In this document: piece after piece, positions 19,626 through 31,025 of the stretch
Numbering within the stretch: position 1 is the stretch's first letter
Layout: every line of letters starts with the position of its first letter
Assembly: GCA_015680685.1 (NCBI GenBank)
Contig: MNCI01030123.1
Coordinates: 886,145 to 919,676, forward strand
Direction of reading: 5' to 3'
DNA: 33,532 bases
Source of the DNA: Gnetum montanum
Lineage: Eukaryota; Streptophyta; Gnetopsida; Gnetales; Gnetaceae
The notes under the pieces: generated by a model
The model's database searches: none
The model's input: the letters and a program-made list of their open reading frames with translations, nothing else
Told to the model about the DNA's origin: nothing
Position numbers and translations under genes: made by a program

Positions 19626-20353
19626 TACATTCTTGATTTTAACATTTATTCAAATCAAGTGTTGGTTTTTTATTATTTTGTGTAGGTTGTAAACATGAAT
19701 GAAATGGTACATAGCACTAAGAGTCCATCAAACACATTTGGAAAGACAAATAAAAGAAGGAATTTTTTCATATTTTGACATTAAAGGATGTGAATCTTCC
19801 ACCAATCATGTTGGCTTATCATCAAGATAAGTAGGGAAGATGGAAAAATGAAAATGAACGATTCCCTAGGGAACTAGTTTTGGTTACACAAGAGGATCTT
19901 AAAGAGAATTTGATCAACATGAGGCTAGAGAATGAATGCATATCATACAAATTTCACAAACCATTTGTATGATGAAAATGACCCTTTACATATGTAAGAT
20001 ATTTAAGATCAAATGGCAAAAAAGAAGGCCAACCATAACTTTACATCTGATCATTTAGAGAGGAGGATAAAGTAGATAAGAAGAGAAAAGGGTCACTTTT
20101 ACATAAATGCTCATGGTCAAGAATTTTTAATCAAGGTATAGTCCAAACTCAAAATGATGAACTCCTTCCTAAGTTCCAGTGCTTACATTTATCTATACCT
20201 TCTAGTGGTAATGATGATGCCTCTTTGTTTGGCTAAGATTATTATCATGAGCTAACTGAAGTTATACACATTCTATAGGAGCATGTTCATGATAGTAGAA
20301 TCAATATAAATAACAAGATTGTTGTACCAACATAGAGAGGATGTATAAGTGAT
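19626..20353 (+). other. Leader and eroded Gag N-terminus of element F
   Basis: No frame stays open for more than about 50 codons. Short patches such as 'ENLINMRLENE' (about 19910) and an alternating acidic/basic stretch suggest the divergent Gag N-terminus seen in B, but I cannot follow one frame through. Confidence 0.45.
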
Positions 20354-21084
20354 GATCCCCAACTTTACATGTAAGCCTTTAATAATGCTTAATATCTGCA
20401 AGGAATCATGAGTAATTGGTGGAAGTTCCAATTGTTTCCACTCACCTTCATTAAATACATGAAGACCTAGTACAAATCCTTATCTCCAAGATTAATTTAG
20501 AGATGAGTAAACATGATTAGAATCTTCTACGAAAAATTTCAAACCTATGCCTAAATTTTAAACATCTGAAAGGAGATGATTAAATAAAGGTAACCACAAA
20601 TCTCTCAACATCACCATGGATAAGTACATGAAAGTTGCATATCACTATTTCAACCATTCTTATATTCAAATAAAATAGTTGATGCATATTTTAGAAGGGC
20701 TAAGGTAGAAAAAAAGAGAGTGTGTGGATATGTACATGATGCATAAAGTACACAAGAAATTTGTGGTCCAAATTAAAATTCTCTTAGACATCATAGAAAG
20801 TAAGGATGATGAGTAATAAAAGAAAAAATCAATGGAGAAGTATCATCATGACTCAACACATAAAAAGGAGGCTAAAAATATTAAAGGTACTGCTAAACCT
20901 CCCTCTATAATTGAGCCCCTAGTACAAGATCAAGTTAGAGAGAACAAGGCCTTGATAGACTTAGCCTACAAAGTAGACCAAGTTTGAAATGCATTGGATG
21001 AAAAGATGACCACTACTCTTAAGGAAATTAAGGATAAGGTGATTGAAGCTACAATCAAAGTAGTCACACCACATGAAGATTGAA
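20354..21084 (+). pseudogene. Gag core of element F
   Basis: The conceptual frame from 20354 shows 'DPQLYM', then 'WWKFQLFPLTFIKYMKT', 'KSLSPRLI' and 'FYEKFQTYA', which parallel B's Gag core ('DPQHHIQAF', 'LKLFPRTLINEAKMWYQ', 'NEKYQTYA') in order and spacing. At least one frameshift occurs near 20580-20620. A second open patch (about 20748-21080) reads 'ENKALIDLAYKVDQV' and 'KEIKDKVIEATIKVV', probably coiled coil, as in the equivalent part of B. F's Gag is clearly more decayed than B's. Confidence 0.7.
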
Positions 21085-22040
21085 AGAGGTATAAAGAAAA
21101 GGTAAACCCAAGATCTCTCAATCTAAGATCATTCACAAGGATCCAAATGAGGCTTTCTCATCCTCCAATGATAAGCATCCCTAGGAATACTATATGAACA
21201 TTTATGATTCATAATTTTATCTAATCATGGCTCATATGATTGATGAGATGGGACAATCTAGGATGCCTTTGAATCCTAGATTTTTCAATAGGAAAATAAG
21301 GAGGATTCCATGCCTAGGTTATTTTTACTATCTTGGAGGTGCATATGTAGAACCCATGCAGTAGTACTAACAGTGGCAAGTTTCAAATTCATGGGGTGCT
21401 ACTTCATGGAATCTTTCAACTCCCATGCAAAAAAAAATGACACTTTCTACTAACCCATGTTTCATGGTGCATAGATAGGTGCTTATCAACCCTCATCAAT
21501 AACACCTCAATAGTGCCTATCTACTTCAAGCAATCCTACTAGTCAAGATCCCCATAAGTAGCTGACGCTTCTACTCCCTAGTTTCATATAAGGTGGAATA
21601 CTAGTCAACTATAGCCAAGGTAAGCTAAATCATTAATATTAGCTACTGTACTGATCCTACTTCCATGTATGTATCTAGGTAATACTATCAATCTCCTATT
21701 GATTTCATTACAAAGGGAAGCTAGAGGTCCTGTAGTAAGAAATTCTATTACAAGCATAGATGTGAGAACTATGGGATTGGGTCTACATCATTTTCTTCAT
21801 CTTATGGAGGGGATAATCATTCATATGATATAAAAATCCATATTTAGAAGATCTTAGTGAAATTTCTTGTTCATAAAAAAACTAAAATATCTACTTTACG
21901 GATAAGTTCCATAATGATGTCTAGTAAAGGTAATAAGATGGTATTTAATGGTGATGTTATCATCATCTTCATATCTATGGTGGTCACATGAGTAGTTAAA
22001 GAAGGACATTTTCTTGGAAAATTATGTAATCCTAGTAGTC

Positions 22041-22410
22041 CCATGTGAGAATTAAAATTAGTGAAAAGGATCATTACATAGCTATTTGTGACTCAAATTC
22101 CGGAGTCAATTTTATCTCATTGTACCAGTATCTTAATTGGGGACTTCCTCCTATGAATCGTACCAACCTTCAACTAGAGCTAGCAGACCAATCCAATGCA
22201 TATCCCATGGGATATGTAAGTAATATGATGAGTTCCATTGTAAGCTAGTCGTATCCTACAGATTTCATGATGATCAAATTAGAAAACAAGGGAGAACATA
22301 ACTGTTTTGTTATCATGGAAAGGGTCTGGTTAAGCATCATTGATGTCAAGTTGGTCTTCTAAGACCTCCACCTTGAAATCAGTAGACAAGTTAAGACTAG
22401 AAGGATGAAT
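22041..22410 (+). pseudogene. Retropepsin remnant of element F
   Basis: This is an aspartic protease of the gypsy polyprotein. One frame from about 22041 through the stop at 22246 to about 22352 reads 'CDSNSGVNFISLYQYLNWGL', then 'LQLELADQSNAYPMG' and 'YPTDFMMIKLE'. The order (C-D-x-G-S-x-N-x-I-P, LQLADRS, P-x-G, DF-x-x-L) matches Athila-group proteases. The active-site triplet D-S/T-G is now D-S-N. The ILGRPFL-type motif is only weakly traceable ('MERVWLSIIDVKLVF'). The gag-to-protease interval (21085-22040) is broken, with no recognisable domain. Confidence 0.72.
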
Positions 22411-24850
22411 TATAAGAAAACACTTCATTCACCTTTGAGTATGCATAATACTTAATTTAACACTTAGAGATATACCAAGTGAAAGATATGGATTGATCAT
22501 AGAGGAATGATTCTCCATGCCATGTCAAAAATATATTTTCCTACTATGTTTATTTATGCATTTAATAAAGTTGATGTATTTAGTTAGAATTTTTGTACTT
22601 TTTTTAGCTTAATGAATAATTGATTATTATACTTTCTTTTCTTTTAAAGTGTCTTTGTTTGTGTATGTGTGGAAAAACCAATTAATGTGCTTTATGAATT
22701 CTCATCCAATAAGCCAATGATGGATGGATGAGTTACAAATGTGATAAGGATTTAAGAGTATCAAATAATTTCAAGGTGAAACCTTGACTGATGGAATGTA
22801 TGCACAACAAATTCATCAACCCACTTTTCTTCTATCTATAATAAATGAACCAATATTAGATTTAGTAGGAAGCTAGGACTCATACTGTGACTTGTTGAAG
22901 CTAATGCTATTGTACACATGGGCAAGTGGTGGATCCATACCTTGAGATATAAGCTTTGTAGTTCTAGAAGAGTTAGCAAGGAAAGTATGTATCATTGAAG
23001 ATTCTTCTAATCACTGGATGGGTCTAATCAATGTGATTGGACCAAAGTGCATGTGTTGCCTTACCTAGCCACCCTAGTTAGAAGAGGTTCATGTTCGTAT
23101 GGACCTATGTATGTCATGTGGTAAGGGATGAATATCCATGTGCATTCAAGTTGAAGACTCTAGGTGCTAATCTAGTATTCCATTCATTCCGATAACTTCC
23201 ATGCTCCATTAAAAAACCTCTTCCTATGAAAGAAAAAGAGAATATGCAAAATGATGATGAAAAGAAGAGAAAATATCGTAAAAAAGAAGAGAAAAAGAAA
23301 AAATATTAGTAAAATAAAAATGATGATAAGAAGAGGTGATGAGAATAGTAATGTAACTCCAAGCTTATCTATTCATGCAAATTGGTATTTTTACCATCCC
23401 AAACTAATTCTATAATTTCTCATGTCAAAACCAAAATGAGTCATTGAACCAATATCTATGCAAGCCTTTTTCATGTTCAAGCCATGGCCTAGATCACTTG
23501 ACTTCTCAAAATTTCATAGTCTAATATAATATCTTACTAATCCCTACCCATGGACATAAAGGCCTAGAAATCAATCTCTTAGTAAACTTTGGCAATATTA
23601 ATTGCTACTTCCACCCAAAATCCCAAATTATTTGCTTTAAGGATTAACATCATAATCCTTGACCAAAGTCGTAACTCCATTTGAACCCAAAATGTTTTTC
23701 CTTGTTTGGCCATGGCATTAAGATCCCTATTAGGATGTGGGCTAGGGTAGCACAGTTAAAGGGATTAGCAAAAGGGTTTCGGTAAAATAAAATTTTGAGA
23801 AGCCTGCTATGCATACATGCATGGATGAAAGAAAAAAAATTTGAATCTTAGCTTTTGGATAATCTGTGATGCATTACCTTGGTTCAATTTCATCAATGAT
23901 TAGACCATGGAGATATCAAGGCTAGATGGTACTAGAAGTGATAGGTGTGGCTTTGCACTTATAAGGAAAACTTGGAAGTTGATCCCTATGATGTGGATAA
24001 GTAGTGGTGAAAGGATGTAGCAACAAATCTCTTGTGGAATGTAGGACACGTTCACATGCTTCATGAGCTAATTGAATAAGTAGCTGGGGATCTAGTGATG
24101 CTACACTCTTACTCCTTCTCTCTCTCGTTCATTATTCATTCTCCATCTCTTTTATTTCATTCTTGTACATGGTTATGTGTGGCAGGAAGTTAATCAATCA
24201 AAGTGAAAAATGAGATCAAGCCATCCAAGAAGATAGACTTATGTTTGATGCTAAAGTCTTAATGGTTGTTGGAAATCCATAGGTATCTTATTAATGAGAT
24301 TCACAAGGGCAAGAAAGATAAGTACTTGCTATGAAAAGGATCCACTTGTGAATCCCTGGTAAGGTGGCATTATAAGCAAGTAAGCTAATGCTTATCTCCT
24401 AGGGATGGTTTTAGTTGCATTACATAAGGTACTTAATTGATCTTCCACTTATGTGAGTGACAATTTTCTATGTTTTAAGATTTCATCATAACAACCTCCC
24501 TCTAGTTCACCTCATTTTATACATATATTTCATTATTCTTGGTGCTCTAATTATTCCTTTATTTTTATAACCCCTCTTTCCTAGCTTTTAGTCCATGAAA
24601 ATCCATAAATAGATCAATCAACATAATTTCCATGATTGCAAATATCACCAAATGTGAGTTTGTAATTCTCTTATCGTCTTGTGTCTTTAAAACTTTGCTA
24701 GGTTGATTCATAGTGATTTGGGCATATTGTTAACCTTGCTCATGGCTTGGTGCTAAAGAAAGATAAGTCAAGGCATATATGATGAAGTTTTTAATTTTCC
24801 AAGTTTGAAAGGATCTGTTGATGCATTCCCTACATTAGCATAGGGGCATC
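22411..24850 (+). other. Non-coding interior of element F
   Basis: I see no protein domain on either strand in this 2.4 kb. It holds a T-rich patch (22590-22660), an A-rich tract (23226-23338), a CT-rich stretch near 24110-24130 and otherwise featureless AT-rich sequence. Reverse transcriptase and integrase would be expected here in an autonomous element. Confidence 0.55.
23226..23338 (+). repeat. A-rich (AAG-rich) tract in element F
   Basis: About 110 bases dominated by A and G ('aaaaaagaagagaaaaagaa' type), preceded by 'ccattaaaaaacc', as in element B. The position relative to gag/protease is the same as in A and B. Confidence 0.7.
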
Positions 24851-24879
24851 AATGCCCTTATCCCAATGCATCCACTTTG

Positions 24880-25330
24880 TATTAACATATTAGTATAAAT
24901 GAGAGAATCCTCCAAAGCTCATTCCCATACTTTTTCTTTTTGCTTTTTCCTTTCTTTTATTCCATTTTAGTCACAAACGAACAAGACTCTACTAGATTCT
25001 CACCCCCAAAGGTTAGATTAGTAATATTTTTACATGCATTCTTCTTGGTCTTTCATGTTCTTAGTGTTCTTACTATGGTTCAAGCCTAGTGTCTTGTAAC
25101 TCAGTCATGGGGGAGAGGCATAAATCTAGGTATGTATTTAATGCATTTTATAGTTATATAAGCATATTCTATCTTGTTTTAATTTACCCACACATTTCAT
25201 GATCTCGTAATTGTGATAATATTTTTAAAGTATTTCTAAGGATTATATTTATCATTATTTTTTTGTACAATTTTTCTAATGGTAGTATGATGCCTAGTAG
25301 ACTTACTTGATGTTAGTCATCTTCACAGCT
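24880..25330 (+). promoter_or_regulatory. Candidate internal promoter, leader and intron upstream of the F extra ORF
   Basis: 'gtataaatgagag' at about 24893 resembles a TATA box with a purine-rich start region. A T/C-rich leader follows. 'AGGTATGT' at 25128-25135 fits a plant 5' splice site, and 'cttcacag' ending at 25328 a 3' splice site after T-rich sequence, giving a possible 199-bp intron. All of these are short matches and could arise by chance; the suggestion rests on their order just before the ORF. Confidence 0.3.
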
Positions 25331-25426
25331 CACAATATTAGGATGATTGTAATCAAAGCTCCATAGACTAAGGAGGCCTAAGGTTGAATATTCATAAGCT
25401 TATATTTATAGATCCATGTGTAAACC

Positions 25427-28003
25427 ACCAATTCTTGAGGAGGACAAAGCAGAAAAACTTAGATCATATGATCCAAACCCTACAAAACCTACTCTAGAAA
25501 GACCTCCATCTAGAATCAAATCAAGAGGTAGGCAATCATCTTATTGATCTTTAAGTTGAGCATGTTTGTGATAGTAGGTAACTAAAGAAGTACCAACGAA
25601 GCTAGTAGAAGATAAAGATGTTAAGCCAAATGACATCCAATAAGGCATGGATGTACACAATGTCTAATAGCAACTGTTACAAAGAAAAGAACTACCATCA
25701 ATTCCTTGATCTTGGTCCTCATAAGATCAAGAAGCTATTGTAGTGGATAGGCTTCTATGAGTACATCACCTAGTACTTCACTTAGTACCAACATGAGGTA
25801 GAATAATTCTACCAAAACCTTACACCATATGGTACCATGACTTTTATCAAAGAAATTTCTATGCTTATTTCTACATGGTTAATCCTTCAGATTATATGAT
25901 CTCCAAATGATCCAGCAATATTACAAGACTAAGCCCAATCTCAAGTCAAATATCCTTTTTGAGACCTTCGACATGGACAAAGTAGAGGTGAAGATGTCCA
26001 AACTTCCCTTGATTCATAATGTCATACACAAAATTATCACACATAACTTTTTACCAACCAAATAACCATCACATATCTCTACTCAAGAGACAAAAGTTAT
26101 GGCAATGGTGAGAGTAAAGTCTATCATTAACATCTCATTTTTTCTCTATAAGACTTTAATTCAAAAGATCAAAAAATATGGCCAAGGACAAGAGAGATGT
26201 CCATGTATTTCCAAGTTTAATTTGAAAACTTTGTAAACTAGCAAGCATAGTTAATTATGTGGGAAGACATCCCACAACTATGAGAATGATGAACTATGAG
26301 AACATAATGATGGTGGATCTAGGGCAACATCCAAAGGTCATTGGGGCCATACCCAATTCAAAGGATGAGATGCCTTCTATGAAGGTATCTCATATTCATC
26401 CTTCAAATCAACTTTACCAGCATCAAATAAGGGCATCATTCATGCCTCAAGCATCTCAACATACACAGGTGCAACAACCTAGTAGATTTATCTCCTACCC
26501 TCCTAGTTTTAGCATCTAATAGAGCTAGGTGCCTCTTCCTAGTGATAGTTTTCAATTCATTATGCATGTTAACGTTGAGGCCCAAGCTACTGTAATTCAT
26601 TTTGAAGGTTCATAAGATCTTAGTAATAATTTCTTAAACATAATAGAAGCCATCATGGGTGGTAAGCCTATAAGAGAGAATATCTTCTATTTTCATCCTT
26701 CCTTTCTAGATGACCCATCCATAGTCCATTATGATACCCTTGTTCAATTGCAAACCCATGTTCCTTCATGAAGTATTACCTCTTCACATTAATTAAGGCA
26801 TAACATGCACAACACCTAGCATATACAAGAAGTCCTTCATGTATCCACTAATCAACCTAGGACTAGCCTTTGGGCAAAAAAAGAGTAAAGGATTGATCTA
26901 GATGCTAAGTTACTATTGAAAGACATTGATAGTATGGTAAAGATTGCACTCATTGAGATACAAGCCAAGATAGAAACTGCAAATGTTGACAAAAATTTTT
27001 ATTAAGGGAGCTACAAAGAAGTTAGGTCGACATATGACAATTACATGAACAACTAGAGCACATCACACCAAAGGTGTGAATTAAGAATCTACAAGCTAAG
27101 TTATTTTTGGCACACTATGTTGGTGAAGAAGTTGTATTCATGAAAGATGGCTTGAAGTGACAAATTAGAATGATGAAGCATCAATACCAAGAGTGGAAAA
27201 AGACAAACCAAAAAGAAAAATAAGTACTCTACCTTTTGAATAAGTATGAAGGTTAAAGGATAAAAGTTAAATCATGCCCTAATCTCAAGATAAATACCTT
27301 TGTATAGAAAAAATGCTTGAACTTATAGCAAGAGATGGCAAACAAGACTACCAAGAAAACTAATGAGCTCAAGAAGATTTATCTAATTGAGTAGGAAACT
27401 TGGGATGTCAAGGTGCATAGATTACATAAACATATAGCTCTATGTAATGAACAAGTCATTAGGAAGAGGCACAACTTGAAGAAGAAATTTAACAACATGC
27501 ATGTTAAAATCTAACAAATAGTTAAATGTGATCCAACATTGTAGCACAAGATGGACCTATTTGATAACCTGTACATCCTCCATCATGAAGCAACTATTTC
27601 AACCCTTGAGAGAATACTCAATAAGGTAAAAGAGGATGTGCAAGTGGAATATATAACGAATCTTTATGTGATTTAAACTTCTGTAGGTCGACCACATATA
27701 GAGCTAGAGGAAAAAATTCATTGAGTGGTGGTTGACTTAGATGTGGCCCAACATGAGCTCTCACAAGAAAGGAGAATTCATTAATAGTTCCAAGCTAATT
27801 CTAAGATATAGCATCAAGCACTTTTGCAAGAGAAAGAACCAATGTATAAACAAAATTAGCAACTCTAAGCAATAGTAATGGACCATGAGGCCCAACTTCA
27901 TAGATTTTATATGTCTGCACCCATTTCTTTAGGCTTCTTCCCATATCAAGCAAGCATAGTAGGAGGATTCTTCTCTCAACCACCTTTCCCTATCACTTCT
28001 TAA
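25427..28003 (+). pseudogene. Long extra ORF of element F, coiled-coil-rich, function unknown
   Basis: I do not recognise this with confidence. On the sense strand, frames can be followed with many stops but few frameshifts. An N-terminal patch (25427-25530) is basic and Pro-rich. The patch 25691-25980 reads 'DLGPHKIKKLL' and 'FYQNLTPYGTMTF', which resembles in layout the domain annotated in plants as 'putative plant transposon protein' (inference). The patch 26259-26519 is open for 86 codons and Gln/Pro-rich at its end. From about 26993 to the stop at 28001 one frame continues without a detected frameshift through about 18 stops. It is rich in Lys, Glu, Leu and Gln in a coiled-coil-like pattern ('ELKKIYLIE', 'LERILNKVKEDVQVEY') and ends 'PYQASIVGGFFSQPPFPITS'. 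It has no reverse transcriptase, RNase H, integrase or chromodomain motif. Confidence 0.6.
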
Positions 28004-28530
28004 TGAGGTATCTTGTATTGTATTACGTTCATGATCTATTTTGTTATATAGTTGTATTCCTCCACATTGATCATGTCATGTTTCTAGTCCTAGTTTTGTG
28101 TCTTGGGTGTTTAAAACTATGGGACTAGCTTTACTTAGTTATGAGGGAATGATGGGTTTTCCAATGGTATTTTGAAAGTTAACTATAACTCTTGAACTCA
28201 GGAAGTATTTCACATCCTATCTTTATGATTTTTGCACATATGATTAAAGTTTCTACTTTCCAAGATTGTATCTTATCCTTCCATTTTAAACTTGTGGGTT
28301 TGGTGCATTTTTTAGCCTTCCTAAGATGTTTCTAGCCTTATTTAGAAATTTTAGGAACCTTCCAACATGTCCCTTGGTGCTCTAGCTTTCATCCAGACTT
28401 AGAAGTCAAGTATGCCAAGGAGGGCATGGGCTAACTATCCTACATTAGTTCAAGGACACTCATGCACCCTTCTTGTAGGTTTAGTTTGGATTTTTTCTTT
28501 TCTGTCACCTCTAGTGTGATATCAGGATGC
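28004..28530 (+). other. Sequence between the F extra ORF and the recognisable 3' LTR
   Basis: There is no coding signal. A purine-rich 'tatgagggaatgatggg' at 28139-28155 could be a polypurine tract with the LTR starting at 'tgatggg' (about 28151). This cannot be confirmed, because the corresponding part of the 5' LTR is missing. Confidence 0.4.
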
Positions 28531-29396
28531 CTAGGCTATGTTGATAGACCTCCATTGATGTCTAGGTGATGGAAAACCTTTGTCATTATGTTGCCAAACT
28601 TATAAATACCTAGAATTAGTTCTCACACTTAGCATATTCATTCATACCATTTCTATCCAGCTTTTGACATCCAATTTTGTGTAAAAAGCTCTTCCTCCTT
28701 TGAGTGAGTTTATTTCCTTCCTTGTCTTATGTGTTTTTTGAGTCATCACTTTCACAAGTGTGGCTAGACTTTGTCAAAGTGCAACCTTGCTTACATAGGC
28801 TGGAACCATTTGGTCAATGTGGAGTCCAATGTTTGCATAGTAAATAAAGCTTATAGTTTTCCCTTATTCTACCATTGATGGATTAAACACTAAAATACTA
28901 AAAAACATTAAACATTAAGAATTAAAAATAATAAAAATATGTATCTAATTCTCATTTTTCTAGGTTACAAAGATTCATCCTTATCCAGTGAGATCATAAT
29001 TGTATGGCATGATTTTGGGCCATTAAGATTATGACTAAGATCCATTTTTATTGCATGTTGTATGTGGTGCTAATCCTATCCCTAATAGGGATTACAACAC
29101 AAGCATGCACTTATCCCTAAAGGGGATTACAATGCATGTGCATTTATTACTATTTTATTTCCTATAATTCTAAAATACATAAAATTATAAATATTTTCTT
29201 CCTTATCTCTCACTATGATAACATGGGTTTTAATTGTATGATTTGTATTATAATATCTTTTATATTTCTTGAATGCAATGATATACACAAGTATTCTTAG
29301 AAATCCACTTAATATCATCTTTGAATCCTATGATCAAATTACACTATGATTTGTATGATAAATCCCATTGGTCCAAAACTAGTAGGACCCTTATCA
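28531..29396 (+). repeat. Element F 3' LTR (recognisable part)
   Basis: Paired with 18771-19606; it ends 'cccttatca'. It keeps a TATA box ('TATAAATA' at 28601-28608) that is mutated in the 5' copy ('ttataca'). Two hairpin-forming units, 'atccctaatagggatt' (29079-29094) and 'atccctaaaggggatt' (29113-29128), lie in the R/U5 part and are also present, mutated, in the 5' copy. The left edge may extend to about 28151. Confidence 0.8.
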
Positions 29397-29779
29397 AAGT
29401 TGCACATGATTAATTAGTTAAGGCATTATTCTTCTTCTCTTTATTTACTTACTTATGTTTCAATAAGAATTAAGGTGTCAACTTCTTGGAAGCTCTTCCG
29501 TACAACTTTTGAGCATTCATTGAGCTCAAACAAGCTCCTCATAAGCATGCTTCAATAGGTGAAATTCTTACTTATATAAAATGATGAAACACTTTAACAT
29601 CTCTTTTGAAATATTTGAACCTCAAAAACAAGCTCTAATAACAAATTTTAAAGTATGTAATATGAATAATTCTCATTTTAGCTTCTAGAGAGTCTCCTTA
29701 GCTGCATCTCAAAATTCAATTAAATAAATTAAATACAACTAAACCAAAAGTAGTGGCTTACTCATTATCTAGTACACCA
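29397..29779. other. Unassigned spacer between elements F and D
   Basis: 383 AT-rich bases with no frame, repeat or RNA feature that I can identify. It may be older repeat sequence into which F or D inserted. Confidence 0.5.
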
Positions 29780-30852
29780 TGTGGACCTTATGGTTTTTGT
29801 ATGACAAAACATTAGGAAAAATGAAAAACAAGGTTGTTTTCTTGGCTGTGTAATTTTTGTGCTTGCAAGACAAGAATTCAAGGATTTATCATGCAAAGGA
29901 AGATGAAGAAAGATCTCTCTCAGAAGCAACAAACATCTTGGCAAATTTAGGGTGAACTTAGAGAAAATTTATAAAGAGGTATTCAAAAATTACAAGATGT
30001 ATTTCCTTAGTCAAATACATCTTTCATGAGGCAAAGATGTCTTTATATAATACAAATCAAATATAGAAAGATGTCTTTCATTGAGAAAAGACATCTTCCA
30101 AGATGGAGACTTTAGAAAGATGTCTTTCAAGAAACAAAGACTTCTTCCCAAAATTGAAGGCAAATTTAGAGAGACATCTCAGACATGGGAAAGATCTCTT
30201 TCATGATTGTTAGTGACAATTATCTAGCCATTACCTGAGTTTCAAGAAGGATTTAGCAACACATTAGCTATAAGAAGACTTGGTGTGCATTGGAAAAAGT
30301 GTAAGCATTGTTGTATTCATTGTACAATCATTTGTAATCATTGAATTCTTTATTTCTCTTCATTGTCTTATCATTTTGGGATTGTAAAGTGTGTTGTACC
30401 TAATTGTACAATGATTAGCAAATTGAGTTGCAATCTTTCCTTGTAATTTGTATTCTTGTTGCCCTACAGGGTTGAGTTCCTTGAGCTTGTTAGGATCCTA
30501 TAAGATTGAGTTGTTGGTGCAATGGTACAACACTTTGGTATGGAGCTTATGATTATAAAGGTTGTGGAAGCCTTGAAACCACATGTTCAAGCCTAATGAG
30601 ACCTTGTGGGGTTAAGTGATTAGTGTTGCACTACAACACTTCGAAGCAGGGCTTAATGACTGTAAAGGGTGTGGTTCCTTCAACCACATTTTAAGAGCAA
30701 CAAACATCAGTGGTGCACTTGTGATCTACCCTCTGAGTGTGGAGTACCCAAGTTGGGAAACCATGTAAATTCATGTGTGTGTTTTTCTTTATAAAGGTTC
30801 GATTTGGAGAATTTATTCATCCCCCCTCCCCTTCTAAGTTCAACGATTCACA
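29780..30852 (+). repeat. Element D 5' LTR
   Basis: It begins 'tgtggaccttatgg', as does 32466, and ends 'acgattcaca', two bases before the primer site. Its U3 half carries repeated AAGACATCTT/AAGATGTCTT units, and near its end a C-rich run 'atcccccctcccc' (30819-30831). It is homologous to C's LTR and E. Confidence 0.9.
29908..30205 (+). repeat. Palindromic AAGATGTCTT / AAGACATCTT cluster in element D LTR
   Basis: About ten copies of a 10-12 bp near-palindrome occur in both orientations ('aaagatgtcttt', 'aagacatcttcc', 'gagacatctc'). A matching cluster is at about 32598-32885 in the 3' LTR and related ones are in C and E. The repeats lie in U3, where promoter elements are expected. Confidence 0.78.
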
Positions 30853-30854
30853 AG

Positions 30855-30867
30855 TGGTATCAAAGCC
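30855..30867 (+). other. Primer-binding site, initiator tRNA-Met type (element D)
   Basis: 'TGGTATCAAAGCC' differs from the standard TGGTATCAGAGCC by one G-to-A change and starts two bases after the LTR end. Confidence 0.88.
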
Positions 30868-30906
30868 TAGTACTCTTTGTTTCATCATTAACTTCAAGAG
30901 TGAATA

Positions 30907-31025
30907 ATGAAGGGTATTTCTTATACAAAGCCACCCATGTTCGATGGATTTGACTTCACCTATTGAAAAGCCAAAAGGTAAGGGTTCTTTAAATCTATGG
31001 AGTTTGAAGTCTGGGAATGGTGAAG
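30907..31025 (+). pseudogene. Truncated copia Gag start in element D
   Basis: ATG 30907 opens with 'SYTKPPMFDGFDFTY', almost the same as C's Gag start, then after a stop reaches 'GFFKSMEFEVWEW'. After that similarity to C ends and a different frame takes over. The junction lies near 31017-31025. Only about 35-40 codons of Gag remain, possibly kept because the start overlaps a packaging signal (inference). Confidence 0.75.

Larger units (their letters stand above)
18771..29396 (+). mobile_element. Element F: B-like Ty3/gypsy element with gag, protease remnant and an extra ORF
   Basis: F is bounded by LTR copies (from 18771 or earlier to 19606, and from 28531 or earlier to 29396), with a tRNA-Asp-type primer site at 19608. 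The interior has an eroded gag (about 20354-21084), a protease remnant (22041-22410), about 2.4 kb without coding signal, a candidate promoter and intron, and a long stop-riddled frame (25427-28003). I found no reverse transcriptase or integrase signature. Total length is about 10.6 kb. Confidence 0.75.

Noticed and set aside
29127-29318. A 63-codon minus-strand frame in the F 3' LTR
   Set aside because: It lies within LTR sequence, and the 5' LTR does not keep an equivalent frame.
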